Positions 1 through 12,089 of a DNA stretch of 64,000 bases are shown here, piece after piece. The notes beneath the pieces were generated by a model. The model was given only the letters and a program-made list of their open reading frames with translations. It was not told where the DNA came from and did not search any database. Both the position numbers and the translations under genes were made by a program. The stretch is taken from NCBI GenBank assembly GCA_932521025.1, contig OW051469.1, positions 8,010,398-8,074,397 on the forward strand, written 5' to 3'. The stretch is from Oscheius onirici. Taxonomy: Eukaryota > Nematoda > Chromadorea > Rhabditida > Rhabditidae. The first letter of the stretch is position 1; each line of letters begins with the position of its first letter.

Positions 1-2560
1 GGACCGGTTCGCTTGTATGAGATTGAAAGAGACAGAGAACTGAAACGGAGCAGGAACGTTTTCCAAACAAAATTTGGAAGAAATAAGGTGATTCGATTAA
101 GAAGAAAGAACAGTTGGAATCCGTGCCGATGAGGAACTGTCTCGACCAATCTTGTTCAAGAAGGTCATACAATTATAACTGGAACTCAATAAAGGAGCAA
201 CCTGTTTTCAACTTTCCAATTAGTTTAAGAGTCGGTCAGGCAAAATATTCGACTGTAGGCAGAATCAGAGAGACTGACAGATACAATCTCTTATCAGAAA
301 CGGTCAGATGCTCATGAAAATGTCTTGGATGTTTTGTCTAGGCCGCACCACAACGCACACTCTTTGTATAATCCGTGACGCAGTGTGTGCAATCAGACGG
401 ATTCCTTCTTTCGGCAATATCCGTATTTCCCCGGCTCTCTGTTTGTTCAATGTTTCAAAAGTCACATTTCTTGAGAGTGAGACCAAAATTGAAACCATCT
501 TGACCCCAAAACGGAGGTGTCAACTGCGCCCGCTGTGTTCCTAAGAGCCAAGACCGTTCCACAAAAGAGTCGCAGCTGCTGACAGGAAATCCAAGAGATC
601 GAGGACGTTCTCCCAAAAAGGAATACAACCAGTTTGGATCAGAGAGCCGATTCACCTCGATCTGTATGCGTGTGAGCGAGAGAGATGGGCGCGCTACTAC
701 CGGCAGTAATGTACGAAAACAGGTGGGATGAGTCAGGAGAGACGTAATTGCACGGATGATTAGGGAGACTGATGATCTACTGCTTTTCATGCTTACTAGG
801 CAATGTATCCGACTATAATTTTGAGCTGAATAAGCAAGAAAAGTTTATATCTTTCGATAGATGGGAGAATTCTTCCGAGAGCCAGAACTTGTATAGTAGG
901 AAATTCTTTAATCTTGCCGTGATCCAAAGAGTTATGTAAAGGAAGTGTCTTACTGTGGCCAGACTGTCGGGACCACTGCAGGACTCAGTGTATGCCAACT
1001 TGCTGTTTCTCAAACAGGTTACATAGGTTCGGCAGATAAAATAATTTCTAGAACAGTTTCGACTGGAAGTCCGAATTAACTGTAGAGCCTATTGTAATGG
1101 CAGACGTCTTTTTTTCTACTAAATTTTTCAACGGGTCAAAATTCAAAATTAGGTGAGTGTTTTGCCGTAGAACCTAATTCAATCGGGGTTTATCAAGCTC
1201 ATGGTAGACGTAAGAAATGAGGAGGAATATTGGCTTCTTTGTAACAAGCGAATGAAATAAACTGAAGGTACTGTATGGAAGGAAAGCTATTCAAAAGAGT
1301 TGCAAAGCAACTTTTTTGCCAAAATAACGAAAAAAAAACTGAACACAGAACGAGTCTCTGTCATCTACATAAATGGTCCTCTTTATGAGTGCACAGAAAG
1401 GAAAGAGGACAGAGTGAGAGAAGCGTGTGTGAGAGTGTGAAACCGGCTGTGGAAGTGGCCTCTCCTCTTGTCAACAAACACAGCCCGAGGCATACTTTTC
1501 CATCTAAGGGGAAGTTTTGTAGGACCTCTCTGCTTGTTTACCATGTTTCTATGGCTTAATTGGAACTGCCGGATAAGATAATCCGACTGTTTTCCCGAAC
1601 GAGAGAGAGAGGGTGACAGTAAAAATAGACTGCAAAAGGGAGGGAGAGCCTCAAGTGTGATACACTCGAGACTTGGAACTCGATTCACACAATGGGAGGG
1701 ATTAATCCTTCTGGGAGTGAACAGTCCTTTAAAAGCAGAGATGAGGATGTGTGTTCCGCCGCCTGCGGAGGGCTCAGTGACAAATCAGAAACTTGTCCTG
1801 TGAAGTCACAGTCAGGTTCTAATGTTTGAAAGACAACTGACTCACACCTTCCGTCCTTCTAGATGGATCAAAAAGCGGATTATGACCCTAATCGGATCAA
1901 TATTCAGAATGGCGAGAGGGAGAGAAGACCTCGACGATTTGGAGTTGATAATCGGTTACCGGCTACGGTAGGGAACCGGTCTGGTGGACTCAATTCTGGC
2001 ACTCTATCCGTTCTCTGCCTACATAGGGAGGTAACAAAATAGTTTCTGGTTGGGAGTTTATGCAAATCAGGAGGAAGTCGAGAGGACAAAACAAGAGTGT
2101 TCGAAGCGACTGATCTCTGAGCGTTTCTTCACTAGGTGGCTTTTTTATAATTTGCAGCTTTTGAATTTTCAGTGGAGGCAGCCGGGAGAGGTTGATCTTG
2201 AAGAAAAATAGGATATCTGCATAGCAGAATCTTTTGCCAATCGATGACCGTTTTTGATATCTTCGCTGAAGTTCGTGATAATTTCCAACAGAATGTGACA
2301 TGTAACGACGATTTTGCAGCCAAAGTTGATATGTTAACTTCTATGCAGAGATCAGAGGAAAAGTGAAGTTAGAAACTGGAACCGCGCCAAAGAATTATTC
2401 ACTGTTTTCTTTGGATAATAGTAAACGAATACAAAAAGTATAATTCGGAACGAAAAGTAGAAAAGGACTACTGTCAGTCAAATAAAACGCCAGAAATTTT
2501 CCTGGACAGAGTATCATGTAAAAAGGTTTCCGTTATGACTTGCTCAGTTGGATATTGGCT
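1..2560. other. No supported gene; intergenic DNA
   Basis: I find no ORF here with recognisable protein character. The longest frames (for example 455-790 on the minus strand) are low-complexity, lack splice sites joining them to other coding pieces, and match no family I know. The stretch contains short purine-rich GAGACAGAG-like runs of the type seen throughout the window. Start of the window may lie inside a large intron of an unseen gene, which cannot be excluded. Confidence 0.5.
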
Positions 2561-2565
2561 CGTTA

Positions 2566-2748
2566 GATCCACTTTAAATTGCTCCCAAGTCTCTGTGTGT
2601 GTGTCTGAAGCTCTAATTGAGGATAAGGAGGGGCTTTGTGCGCAATCTAGTTTTTAACAAGTCGTGTCAGGAAAAGCATGTGTTCGAGAAAGAAGTGATA
2701 GGCGAAGACAAGGAATCTTTAGCCCTGGAAGGGCGGTGCCATCCTTGT
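2566..2748. repeat. Dispersed repeat B, copy 1
   Basis: This stretch is closely similar to 4806-5078. Both begin with a shared run at the words ATTGCTCCCAAGTCTCTGTG, continue through a common AGCTCTAATTGAGGATAAGG, and end in a related GAATCTTTAG..CTGGAAGGG segment. The second copy carries about 90 extra bases in the middle, so one copy has gained or lost sequence. A weaker third relative lies around 6235-6480. It encodes nothing recognisable. I infer a dispersed nematode repeat family, class unknown. Confidence 0.75.
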
Positions 2749-4690
2749 AGTTTAATATTTATCTCCTCTGCAAATTTTCCAAACAATCTACAGTTCCAAC
2801 TTTTCTTCGAGTCTAGAGGGTATCGCAATGTCTGCTACAGTACCAGCGAACAAATAGTTTACAGAGATCTTCCGGGCTTCCAATAAAAAAGTTCCCTTTG
2901 TGCCTCTGCCAAAGTAGTGAAAGGAAGAAAGAGAGTTTGTTGACAACCCTCTGTGCATGTTAGTTTGGTTACTCTCTCTTTCCACTACAAACTTGGCAAC
3001 AATCGTCTCAAGGGTACACGCAAAATCAACAAAAGAAACTCACCGGTTCATAGTTAATAGACGGATAGCTTCCAAATATGCGCATTATACTCAGAAAGAG
3101 AGATAGGATGGTTACTGTTTGTCAGCGAGGCCAGCTCGAAAAGGGGATTTACGGGGGACCTGATGGACTCGATCCAGGCCGGTCAACAGTGCGTGACCAA
3201 AGAGGATTTGCACCACAGGAAGCTGCCTTTTTACAAAAGACATTCAGATGGATTAGGGCCAGAAGTGGGGGTAATGGGAGCGTCAACTTGACTCTCAAAT
3301 TACATGTGAGACAACATGGACCATAAAGTCTATAGGGTCAAATGTTTGCACTCGTATTTTGGGTATAAGGATTTTGAACGACGGTTTAATCAGAAGTATG
3401 TCCCATCTCATTTTTCAATACAGTATGGCAGCTAATAAATAGATTTTTGACCAAATTTTCCAAGAATGGCAGACATAAATCTGGTGGGTTCTCTGCGACT
3501 CTGTTTCTTCCAAGTTATACGTAAATGTGCAATATGATTTTGTCATGAACATCTTCTTGAAAAAAAAACTCTGGAATCTAAGGAAACGGCTGTATTCAAA
3601 GTACCCTTTCCTATATTCCAATATAAGAGTACAACTAAAGTGAGGGAACAAATCGTATTGGACAAAGAAGAACTTATCCAAATTAGGAAACTTCTGTTCT
3701 TCCAGTTTGCTCACATTTTGCCAAAAGTGACTCAACTTTTTCTATTAGTGAATCTAGATTATTTGTCATACTTCCTGTTAGTGTTGTTCCTACAATTGCG
3801 GATGTGGAAGCTCAACTTGAGAACATCGGAAAACAAATCAATCTAGTCCACTGATTCATTGACTAACTAACGAAGGAACTGGAAAGATGTATAAGTTTAA
3901 GTTCAGCAAACAGAGCTCATGATTCAGCGGCCGATAGTGAAGTAAATAGAGACGTACGACCTGGAGTTTTAGCAAGTCCCAAAATCTGAGGAAGTACAAG
4001 AATCAGTTCAGGACCTCATTTTCACGTAGAAGACCGAAAAAAGAACGTACCTGAGGCGCTAGAGCGACCATGGCAGCGTGCGCACGTCTGGCGACAAACA
4101 CGAGAGCTGTCAACAGTCTGTCCGGGATACGAACAAGATTTTGTCAAGTGATGCCGTGCTCGAAAAGTAAACAGTTCATTAGGCAGAGGAGAGACAATGA
4201 AGCAGTTTGAGCGCGAAAAATAAGTGACAAGATGGGAATTAGAAGCCGACACATTCCTCCTTCAGTTCTCGGAGTTTTCGTCTTTCTGCATAAATCTGTT
4301 CCATAATATCCTTAGTGTTCAGCTTGCAGCTAAAACTTTTATTTTGGCTAAAAAACAAACTTACTCTTCAGTCAAGGGACAACATTTGGCCAGGGCAGAG
4401 CACTGTTTGTGCCAGGATCGGGCTAGACTTCTACACTCGGTCAGTTTGGTCTGTCTCTTGGCGGAGCGCCTTCGACGAGCCGCTGCCGATCTCTTCTTTC
4501 GGGAAGAAACTCGGGGAGCAAAGGCAAATTTCTTGTGGAGGGATTCACAAGTTGTGCGCTGAAATTTCAGATTATTGGACCGAAAGAGGAAAAAATTTCG
4601 TGGGAATTCTGACAGTCAACCGGAATTTATCGTTCAACGAGACACCAATTGAACACAAGACACAACTGCATCCAAAAGGATGAACAAAAA
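2749..4690. other. Intergenic DNA with one exon-like island at about 3160-3290
   Basis: No complete gene can be supported. Between about 3160 and 3290 the plus strand has a stretch with GC-ending codons that reads, in one frame, as a plausible exon containing VTKEDLHHRKLPFYK, ending at a TGA near 3290. I do not recognise the family, and there is no partner exon I can join to it. It may be a relic exon. Another open but unassigned stretch lies at 4315-4683. Confidence 0.3.
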
Positions 4691-4693
4691 GTA

Positions 4694-4807
4694 TAAACTT
4701 CAAAATGACAAAGTTTTTTACGAGACTGTACAGATCAATCATGTCCGAACAGAGTGGACAAAAACCCCGAAACATTTCCGGCTGAACTTAACTATTCAAA
4801 AAAAAAT
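4694..4807. repeat. Dispersed repeat A, copy 1
   Basis: A stretch of about 110 bp is near-identical to 6080-6195. It starts at AAACTTCAAAATG and shares GATCAATCATGTCCGAACAG and CCCCGAAACATTTCCGGCTG, ending in a poly-A-rich tail. It is immediately followed by a copy of repeat B, and the second A copy is likewise followed by a weaker B-like stretch. The A-B order is therefore repeated on both sides of the ORF at 5369-6028. Confidence 0.8.
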
Positions 4808-5078
4808 CCACTATAAATTGCTCCCAAGTCTCTGTGTGTGTCTGAAGCTCTAATTGAGGATAAGGAGGGGAGCTTTGTGCGCAAATTAGTTTTTAACAAG
4901 TCGTGACAGGAGAAGAAAGTGCGCGAAGGATTCTTATGACTATAGTTTCTTTGGACAGACAGAGGATGACTGGAACAGAGTGACAAGGGATGAATGAAAG
5001 GGGAACTGGAGGGTCCGAGAAAGAAGTGATAGGAGAAGACAAAGAATCTTTAGTCCTGGAAGGGAGGTGCCATCCTTG
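4806..5078. repeat. Dispersed repeat B, copy 2
   Basis: This is the second copy of the B repeat, directly downstream of repeat A copy 1. Relative to 2566-2748 it has an additional internal segment, at roughly 4915-5010. Shared words such as AGCTCTAATTGAGGATAAGG leave no doubt about common origin. Confidence 0.75.
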
Positions 5079-5368
5079 TTCTCAATAGAAGCTTCAGACA
5101 TACTTGGAAACAAGTTAAAGTGGATTGGTGTGTCTAAAATAGAGTTCGACAGGATGCAACTGATTTACTAGTCACTCGTTGCACTGTAGCCGATAGCTGC
5201 TTTCTACTTGCTGTAAACATGTGTTTCGATCTTCCCGTCAATTTCTGGGCATCGGCTTGGACGCTCTACGGCTCCTGTAAAAAGTACGAACAATGTGGGA
5301 AGTATGCAATTCTTTTTACAGGCCCGTCGTTGTCGACTCGACCGATGGCAGTAGATCTACTCCCTTGA

Positions 5369-6028
5369 GCCTGGAGAGCCTCCTATGATTCCGATCTGGA
5401 AACAGCCATAGAGCGCAAGTACAAGATCGAGGAATTCGTAACTGTCCCGGATCGTCTTCTGACGAAGGTCCGCGCCGAAACCTCCTGTATTCACCGCAAG
5501 CAGCTCAGGATAGATCGTGTTTGGCTCCACACCCATCCGGTCGAGATGCTCAACATGCCGTCAATCAAGAAGATGAGGAACGTCATAATGTGCTCCAACC
5601 GGAACAAAGATGTTCCGATGGACACGATATTGCCACATCCGATCGCCGTCTACTCTGACGTCCCCAGTCTGCTGATCAAGAAGAATGTCAACATGATCTT
5701 GCGTGGACAGCACGACATCGTTTTCCAAATCTATCAAAAGCTTGTTGTGAGATACAATGCGCTGAAATCGATTGTCCTCAAGATCTTACTAGATTCTCCA
5801 AACTCGAACATTCTTCAACGTAAGCCCGGTATCCTCAGCGTCATCATCGCCTCGCGTCACTTGCTGCTACTCGAGAAGTCCGATGGCTATGCAAAATTCA
5901 TCGTGGTCGATATCCAGAGCCCCGGAATCCTCGACTGGGTAACCAAGAATTCCTGTATCTACATAAACTGCCCTGAATTCTCGGCTCACTATCTCATGGG
6001 AACCAAATGTTCCGAATACAGAGAATAA
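5369..6028 (+). CDS. Unrecognised ORF between two A-B repeat copies, possibly the 3' part of a decayed gene
   Basis: The frame is open for about 219 codons after an in-frame TGA at 5366-5368 and ends in TAA at 6026-6028; the first internal ATG is at 5546. Codon choice is GC-ending and strongly coding-like, for example through IDRVWLHTHPVEML and ILSVIIASRHLLLLEKSDG. I do not recognise the family. Upstream, 5218-5362 also looks coding (starting MCFDLPVNFWASAW) but is in another frame, so either an intron or a frameshift separates the two. The ORF lies between two copies of the A-B repeat, which could mean it was duplicated or carried with them. It may be a lineage-specific gene or a pseudogene. 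Confidence 0.45.
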   Translation, partial: AWRASYDSDLETAIERKYKIEEFVTVPDRLLTKVRAETSCIHRKQLRIDRVWLHTHPVEMLNMPSIKKMRNVIMCSNRNKDVPMDTILPHPIAVYSDVPSLLIKKNVNMILRGQHDIVFQIYQKLVVRYNALKSIVLKILLDSPNSNILQRKPGILSVIIASRHLLLLEKSDGYAKFIVVDIQSPGILDWVTKNSCIYINCPEFSAHYLMGTKCSEYRE

Positions 6029-6079
6029 ACTTTTTATACAGTGTACCGGTGTTCTTTTTTCTACATATACTGCTCTAGC

Positions 6080-6195
6080 TAAACTTCAAAATGGTAAAGT
6101 TTTTAACGTGATTGTATAGATCAATCATGTCCGAACAGAGTTGACAAAAACCCCGAAACATTTCCGGCTGAGTCTAACCTATTCAAAAAAAAGCG
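6080..6195. repeat. Dispersed repeat A, copy 2
   Basis: This copy is near-identical to 4694-4807, in the same orientation, and starts about 50 bp after the stop codon of the ORF at 5369-6028. From about 6235 it is followed by weak similarity to repeat B (GAGGATAAAGAGAGGAGCTTTG). Within that B-like stretch the words CAACTTGTTACT and AGTAACAAGTTG form a short inverted pair. Confidence 0.75.
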
Positions 6196-6299
6196 AGAAA
6201 AAATGCTCGGAAACTCCAAAATCCATCTTTAAATGACCCTGAGGATAAAGAGAGGAGCTTTGTTTCAACTTGTTACTACAAACTGGGAGAAGGGATCTT

Positions 6300-6931
6300 T
6301 TAAAAAAGTAAGTTAGAAGTAACAAGTTGAGACAAGTCAGTACAGGAGATTAGGAAGTGCGAGGACTTTTCTTCTGCTTTTGATTGTTCCCAAGCAGAAA
6401 CGAATCGGATCAGGCTGAAAATACGGAGGAGGAAGGGATACTTAGTAACTTTAGCCTTGATAAGGGCGGGGCAATACTCGTTCGTGTAAAATGGCTCATC
6501 AAGAATGTCCTCAGTTCATTAGTTCAAGTAAATTTGGTTCTAAACAGATTCAATTTGTGTTTTCCAGTTTTTTTTTGTGAAATCAATCTCACCTTCTCAT
6601 CATCGTCCATGGAAGCTTCCGACAGCCTAGCCTCTTCCAGATTGTTCCTAACACAGTCCTTTGCCAACTCAGCTCTTCTCATATGCAATCCATTCAATTC
6701 CAGTTTTATCTGCCACTTTCGTCTGGAACAACTGTCCCCGGAACGGTTCTTTGTATTCTGTTCCAGTTGAAGACATTCCCTCTGTTTTGTCTCCAGCCTT
6801 TCCATACAGCTTACATAGTCCTCACAGAGGCTCTGATGGTTTGATTTTGAGCAAAGAATGAAGAAAAAAGTTACCTGTGCAGAGACCAGTAGATTAGATA
6901 ATCCTACGAGTAAGAGAGTATAGATTAACAT
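6300..6931 (-). CDS. Small secreted cysteine-containing protein, unrecognised
   Basis: Exon 1 begins at the ATG at 6931 and encodes a textbook signal peptide (MLIYTLLLVGLSNLLVSAQ). It ends at a GTAACT donor, and a 40 bp intron leads to exon 2, which starts SLCEDYVSCMERLE. Exon 2 is rich in charged residues and carries spaced cysteines (CEDYVSC, QREC, DSC, KDC); it ends at DDDEK before a GTGAGA donor. A third exon probably starts at 6509 (DILDEPFYTNEYC) and stays open to a TAA at 6300-6302, though its 3' boundary is the least certain part. I infer a secreted nematode protein with disulphide bonds, function unknown. The first two exons are well supported. Confidence 0.6.
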
Positions 6932-9064
6932 CACAGCATAAGGCACTGGAAGTTTTGTTTATGAGGGGAGATAAACACTGGAATAAGGAGGAAAACATGG
7001 AGTACAAGAATAAATCTCGTTCTCTCAGCCTCTGAATAAAATTCGAAAAGAATAAGGCCATGTTTGAACAAACGGTACTCGAGTGTGAGCGATCTACAAT
7101 GGATGGACGAAAAATCGATGCGTACGATAATCCGACCGATTTGATATTCAAGGGTGAAAAAGGTGCTGAATCTGACACACTGTCAGAGGCTCCAAAATGA
7201 GAGGCATACAAATGGTTAATTACGAGACGGAGGCTAGACCAAGGCCACTCGATGACAGCTATTATGCGCTTAGCGTGCTGGCTGGAAATGTTGCTTTACA
7301 GTTTTTCGATTCTGTCAAAGTGTTGTGGCGATGACCCGGGTCGATTGCATTGTTTTCAGCGGGGCCGCTACGCTCAATTACATTAATCGGAAAAATTAGT
7401 TCTTGTTTTTGAAAGGATAGTGGAACGATCGACCAAAATTCAGAGAGAGATTTACGACTACTCTTCGGAAGATACATGCCGCTCAAAAGAAAACTTCAAA
7501 ATCTTTAAAATTAGTCCATGGTCAAACTTGTATCAAATATAGCGTGTGAAGAATTGGATACTCACAATCAGACAAGCAGATAGTAGTTTCGTTTTTAATC
7601 TGTCACTGTAATTCTACGTTGGTTGACGGAATATCCTCGCACGCTATGTTTGTACCGAAGGATCTCTCTCCACTAACAAGTTTTAAAGGACTGCGCAAAA
7701 ACTGTTTAAAAGAACTACGTTTTAGTACCAAAGAGCCAAGATTTTGTAGAACCAAGTATTTTGATCGATTATAGTGTGGAGAAAAAATGGCGGGAGTGCG
7801 AGAGCAACAAAGGAGACGCCGTTTGATTTGCCGTCATTGAATCCGGGACTGAGCAAACACAGTTAGGGGCAATTATGGAGCGGAACTCGGTCTTTTTTTC
7901 GAACAGGATAGAAGATACTGCATCCAAGACTACTCTTTGGAAAAGAGCAAATTTTTGGGGGCGCCCGGTCTTGCGTTCAAAATAAGGCCATAACTGATGA
8001 GGCTGTTGTTTGTCTCCTTCGAAGCGCTCCCAGTAGTGGTCAAGAGATGTAAAATGAGCTTCCGGAGATGGGTACAAACATGCAAATTGGGGGCTGTTTG
8101 GTAAATGGGAGGCAGAGGGATTAGCGGAGTTAAAAATGGGTCTTGGAACTGGAAGAGTTCTCTGACACTCAGCCATTCTGTCTCATACTCAAAGAAAACT
8201 ATAAAGCTGTTGATCGTAGCATTTAAATGGTAGCATGCAAACGAATGACTAATCCAGCCACAATCGGAGCGTCATCTATGCAAATGAAGACGGATGCTCC
8301 CGTCCTCCCGGGAGGACAATTTCAATTGCCATGAGGTTTTGATGAAGAAAGGGAAAAGCGAAAAAGTTCTGTTGTCAAAATTTAGACTCCTCGGAGACGC
8401 TCTAGGCTCGGCCACACAAACGCAATTACGGAGGGAAGCACTTGAGAATTTTGGAAACTTTGAAAGGAGACGGATAACGAGGAGAGAGAGACAGCTGGCC
8501 CGAGACAAATATTCATAGTCGGAGACATTAGTCTTCATGGGATCTACGAGACATGAATTCCCAAAATGCCATTGCTGGCGATGAAGCGATAATGGCTGGC
8601 AGCAAGAGAGGCCTCGGTGCCTATTACTCTTGCTTTTGACTCATCTTTCGTCGCCCGATCCCCTCGAGGATACAAGAACGAGGGATGTGCTCTGGAGCGG
8701 CATCTTTTTAAAGAAGGTTGGGCGGATCTTTGATGGGGAGAACTTTGTAGCCAGTAGACTGACAGAAAGATTGAGAGACAGAAAGTGTTCTCTTGTACTT
8801 TTTGTCGAAACTGAAGAGGAAGACTGTGGTTTTTGGTGGATCGCAATCAGCCGCGATCAGTGTTTGTTCATTTTAGACAAGTGAAGGCACCCTCCCTCCG
8901 ATCCAGAGGCAAACATCCAATTCCCATGATCCAAAAAGTGTTCGTTCGGGAGGTAAGGTTCGGGGTCTAGCCGGATATCTATCGGGGCTCAAAAACAGAA
9001 TTCGCGCGGCTTTGCTCACAATTGCGGAAATGGCCAGTGGAGCGAAATGGACCTGCTCATGAGA
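6932..9064. other. No supported gene; 3' flank of phytochelatin synthase at its right end
   Basis: Long frames occur, for example 7769-8176 on the minus strand and 8630-8884 on the plus strand. None has splice-compatible partners, recognisable domains or a convincing start context. On the minus strand an AATAAA lies near 9066, just downstream of the phytochelatin synthase stop, and is its likely poly(A) signal. Confidence 0.45.
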
Positions 9065-9182
9065 ATTTATTTGAATCACAGTCTAACGTCCGTCTTGCAG
9101 CAACAGTCTCGACTCCGTTGACTGCAACGCGAAGAAGCAGAATCCCCTCGGGCGAGACGGACCGGAGGCCGGGAACAGGCCA

Positions 9183-11190
9183 TCAGGGTGACGATTTGGG
9201 TGCGGAGGAGATCTGAACTATATTTAGTTTCGAAAAAGACCAAAACTAACCAATTTCGTTCTTGGAATCTGGTGAAAACTGTTCGAGATCCTTGTCAATG
9301 ATAGCCTTCAATTTTTCAGACCGTTCCGAGAAGGTCGGATCGTAAGGCCAGGCCAGCATCAGAGCAGTCACCGATCCGCTTTGAAAGACCTGTCCAACAC
9401 TAGTCTCTCTAATTTCCTTACAGATCACTCGGCAGGCTTCCGACAGTTCACAAGCACACGGAGAATTGTCCTTTTCCAATTCTCCTTCGATCTGTTTGGA
9501 AGTGCAGCAAATTGCGTTGTGGGAGAAGCACTGGGCAAAGCGACGACAGTTGTGGGCAAGCTCTTCCTGGAGATCTGGGAGAGGATCACAGAGCAGATGC
9601 TCGTCCCAGGATATTACGGCATCGGCGAACTGAAAATAGTTTCTCTGTCTTTCTGTCTCTTACCTGTGCCTCATTCTGGCTCAGGTTGCACTTCAGTCCG
9701 AACATGACCAACGGTCTCGAGTTTTCCTTCAGTTTAAGCGTTACATATCCTAGAATTCAAATTTATGTTTATTCTCCAATACTCTTACCCCTAGGCTTCT
9801 TCGTGGACGTGTCAACAGAAATCATGGCGGTTTGCAGCTGATGGAGAGTGATCCAGTGAGGCGGATACTTGAATCTGGAATTTTTTTAAATCTAATTCTT
9901 GTTGATTAAATAGTTTTTTTTGTGTAGTTTCATAAAAACTTTTTTTCAGCTCGTCTTCAATCGAACCGTCTTGTTGAAAGAAGACCCCGGAAAGAATTGA
10001 TATCTTCAGAGTGCTTGTTAACTTTTTTTTTCTTGTTACCGTTCGTTTTTTATCTGATATTTGAGCCAGGTAACACGCAATGAAAATAAATTCTATAAAG
10101 AAATCTGTGATCCGTTATCAGGTGTCAGTGGGCGCCGACCACTTAAGGTTTCTAATGAACTTCTTCGTGGTCATACTCGAGACCTAACGACTAACCTGGC
10201 GACATCCATAATGAGAACTCGGTCTGTTCCGGAATGATAGGCGGCTAGTGGAGAAAAGTGTCCTCAAACATTAAATTATTCTACCCATTGATTTTTTCCA
10301 ACCTTGTCCAGTCTGCTGAAGGAAGGAGCGATCGTAACTGGACACAACCACTGTAGATTCGCCTTTGACCGAAGATATCACATCATTTCTAAGCTTTTTG
10401 AGGTAGTCTGAACAGATTTCCTGTGAGAATTTGTCAAAGACTTACTCTCATTCTCCTCCCCGTAGTGAAGTACTGTTTCAAGTCGATTGCACATGGCTAA
10501 ACAGCTGAACTGAGCCAAGTTGATACCCGTTCTGAAAGAAGTCACTTTTTTTAGCATTCTGAATCCTGTGTTAGGTGCCCCCAACGACAACTTTTCAGTC
10601 AAAGGAAGAAGAAAGATGCCCAGATTCCGTCCGCATTGTCAAGAATTTTGCGGGACCGACCGTTGTTCCTACCTCGACCGGTGACGCGTTTTTGTCACGT
10701 ACTTTTCAACTAAAAAATGTTATTTTTAAGGTATCAAATTTGTACAAAATTTAAGATCTACCAATGAGAAAATACTGTATCTTTCAGAATTTCATCTTTG
10801 TTTGGGCTCATGACTTGTTAAGGGTTTGTACGAGGATTTACAATGACTCACTTCTTGACATTTTCTAGCGGAACGCAACAGTCCAGCATTGACTCATGAT
10901 AGAAACGCCAAGGTGCTTTCCAGACTTGTTCCGGGTCGACTTCCAGTGCATTCAGTACCATAACCAGTGTGCTGAGACCACAATAGGCCGGCTCATCTTG
11001 AGTAAGAAACTGAGAGGCCAATTTGAAGTAAATGTTTGCATTTCCTGAAAACAAAATTGATATTTTTAAGGAGAAAGTGCGAACCTTCAAGTAGGCTCTC
11101 AGTGAACAATCGCTTGCCCTCAGTTGATGCAAAATCGATGCAGCTGTCGGGCAATGGTCGTCTATAGAAATTTTTTGCCGTTACGGACAT
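9183..11190 (-). CDS. pcs-1: Phytochelatin synthase
   Basis: This enzyme joins gamma-glutamylcysteine units from glutathione into phytochelatins, which chelate cadmium and other metals in the cytosol. The spliced protein is about 360 residues, close to C. elegans PCS-1. The catalytic triad is visible: Cys57 in [18 protein letters not shown], His165 in [13 protein letters not shown] and Asp183 in [14 protein letters not shown]. The flanking hallmarks [16 protein letters not shown] and PLENVKKTG are present too. The C-terminal third is cysteine-rich (AICC, PCACEL, EACRVIC), as expected for the metal-sensing part. Start is the ATG at 11190, giving [14 protein letters not shown], where other PCS proteins begin. 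Exon joins at GT/AG sites keep frame; the last intron (9214-9247) leads to a short tail ending KSSP. The gene appears intact. Confidence 0.93.
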
Positions 11191-12089
11191 TCGTTCCAGC
11201 TGCGGACGAGAATTACGAAAAAGTACTGAAATTTTTAATAATTTTATCAAAAAAAGTAAACGAACAGATGCACGTTGAGGAAAGGCGCATTCATACAGGC
11301 ATCTCGTGGACCAAATGCGTGCGAATTGTGGCGCCTGAGAGAGAGCGAGGGATATTTCGAAACAGCTGTTGATGCAAAAGAGCTAGGAAAAAAAGGAGAC
11401 GGTTTCGTCATTTTTGCACGGAAAACGTGAGATTGGGTCGGATCTAGCCAAGAGATTACAACGTGAATTGGGGCCACGGAGGGGACATTTGAAATTGGCA
11501 GAGAGAGGGGAATTGTGAGACTATTAAGCAGAGGAAATAGAGACGTGTGTGTGTGGGCAGTGACTCAGGCGCTCGGTTTAGGGAATGGAGCGTAAACAAA
11601 GGGCACTGTTAGGAAAGCGTAACAGAGAAAGAGAGAAAATATAGAGATACAGAGAGACTGAGAGAGTAGCTCATTTAATGAATTCCTGACAAACAATTTC
11701 GTGCTGTGAGGTAAGAAGGATGAGGACGGCCTCTCAGACACAGGAGAAACAGAAATACTTACTTGATCGCATGCAGAAATGCCTCTCATTTCCATTGTGG
11801 TCGGAACATGCTTGAAGTTCCATGTTCAACAAATAGACGCAATTTATCGCGCAAGACACGGTTTAGCACGTTTTCCTTGTAAACATCCTTGTAAACTGGA
11901 GCGATAACAAGCCCAGGAATGCAAGATGCCGAGTTTAAGGCTAGAGACTAGAAAGGTGGTAAGAGTCTCCGCATATGATCTCTGCACTGTGTACGAGAGC
12001 TTATCTTTGAACGAGCAGCAGATACGAGCAAAGTAGAAAATGAAGAACTGGAAGGGGTCGAAACATGAACAGTTTATTTCCAGAACTTT
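11191..12089. other. Spacer between GST and phytochelatin synthase; no supported gene
   Basis: This lies between the start of phytochelatin synthase and the stop of the GST gene, both on the minus strand. It should contain the phytochelatin synthase promoter. It holds a GAGACAGAG-type purine tract at about 11625-11665. Several ORFs are present but none is supported by domains or splice structure. Confidence 0.5.

Noticed and set aside
455-790. 111-codon minus-strand ORF
   Set aside because: No recognisable domain, signal peptide or linked exon; codon use looks non-coding.
7769-8176. 135-codon minus-strand ORF
   Set aside because: Good length but no homologous features, and the surrounding DNA gives no splice partners; most likely chance.
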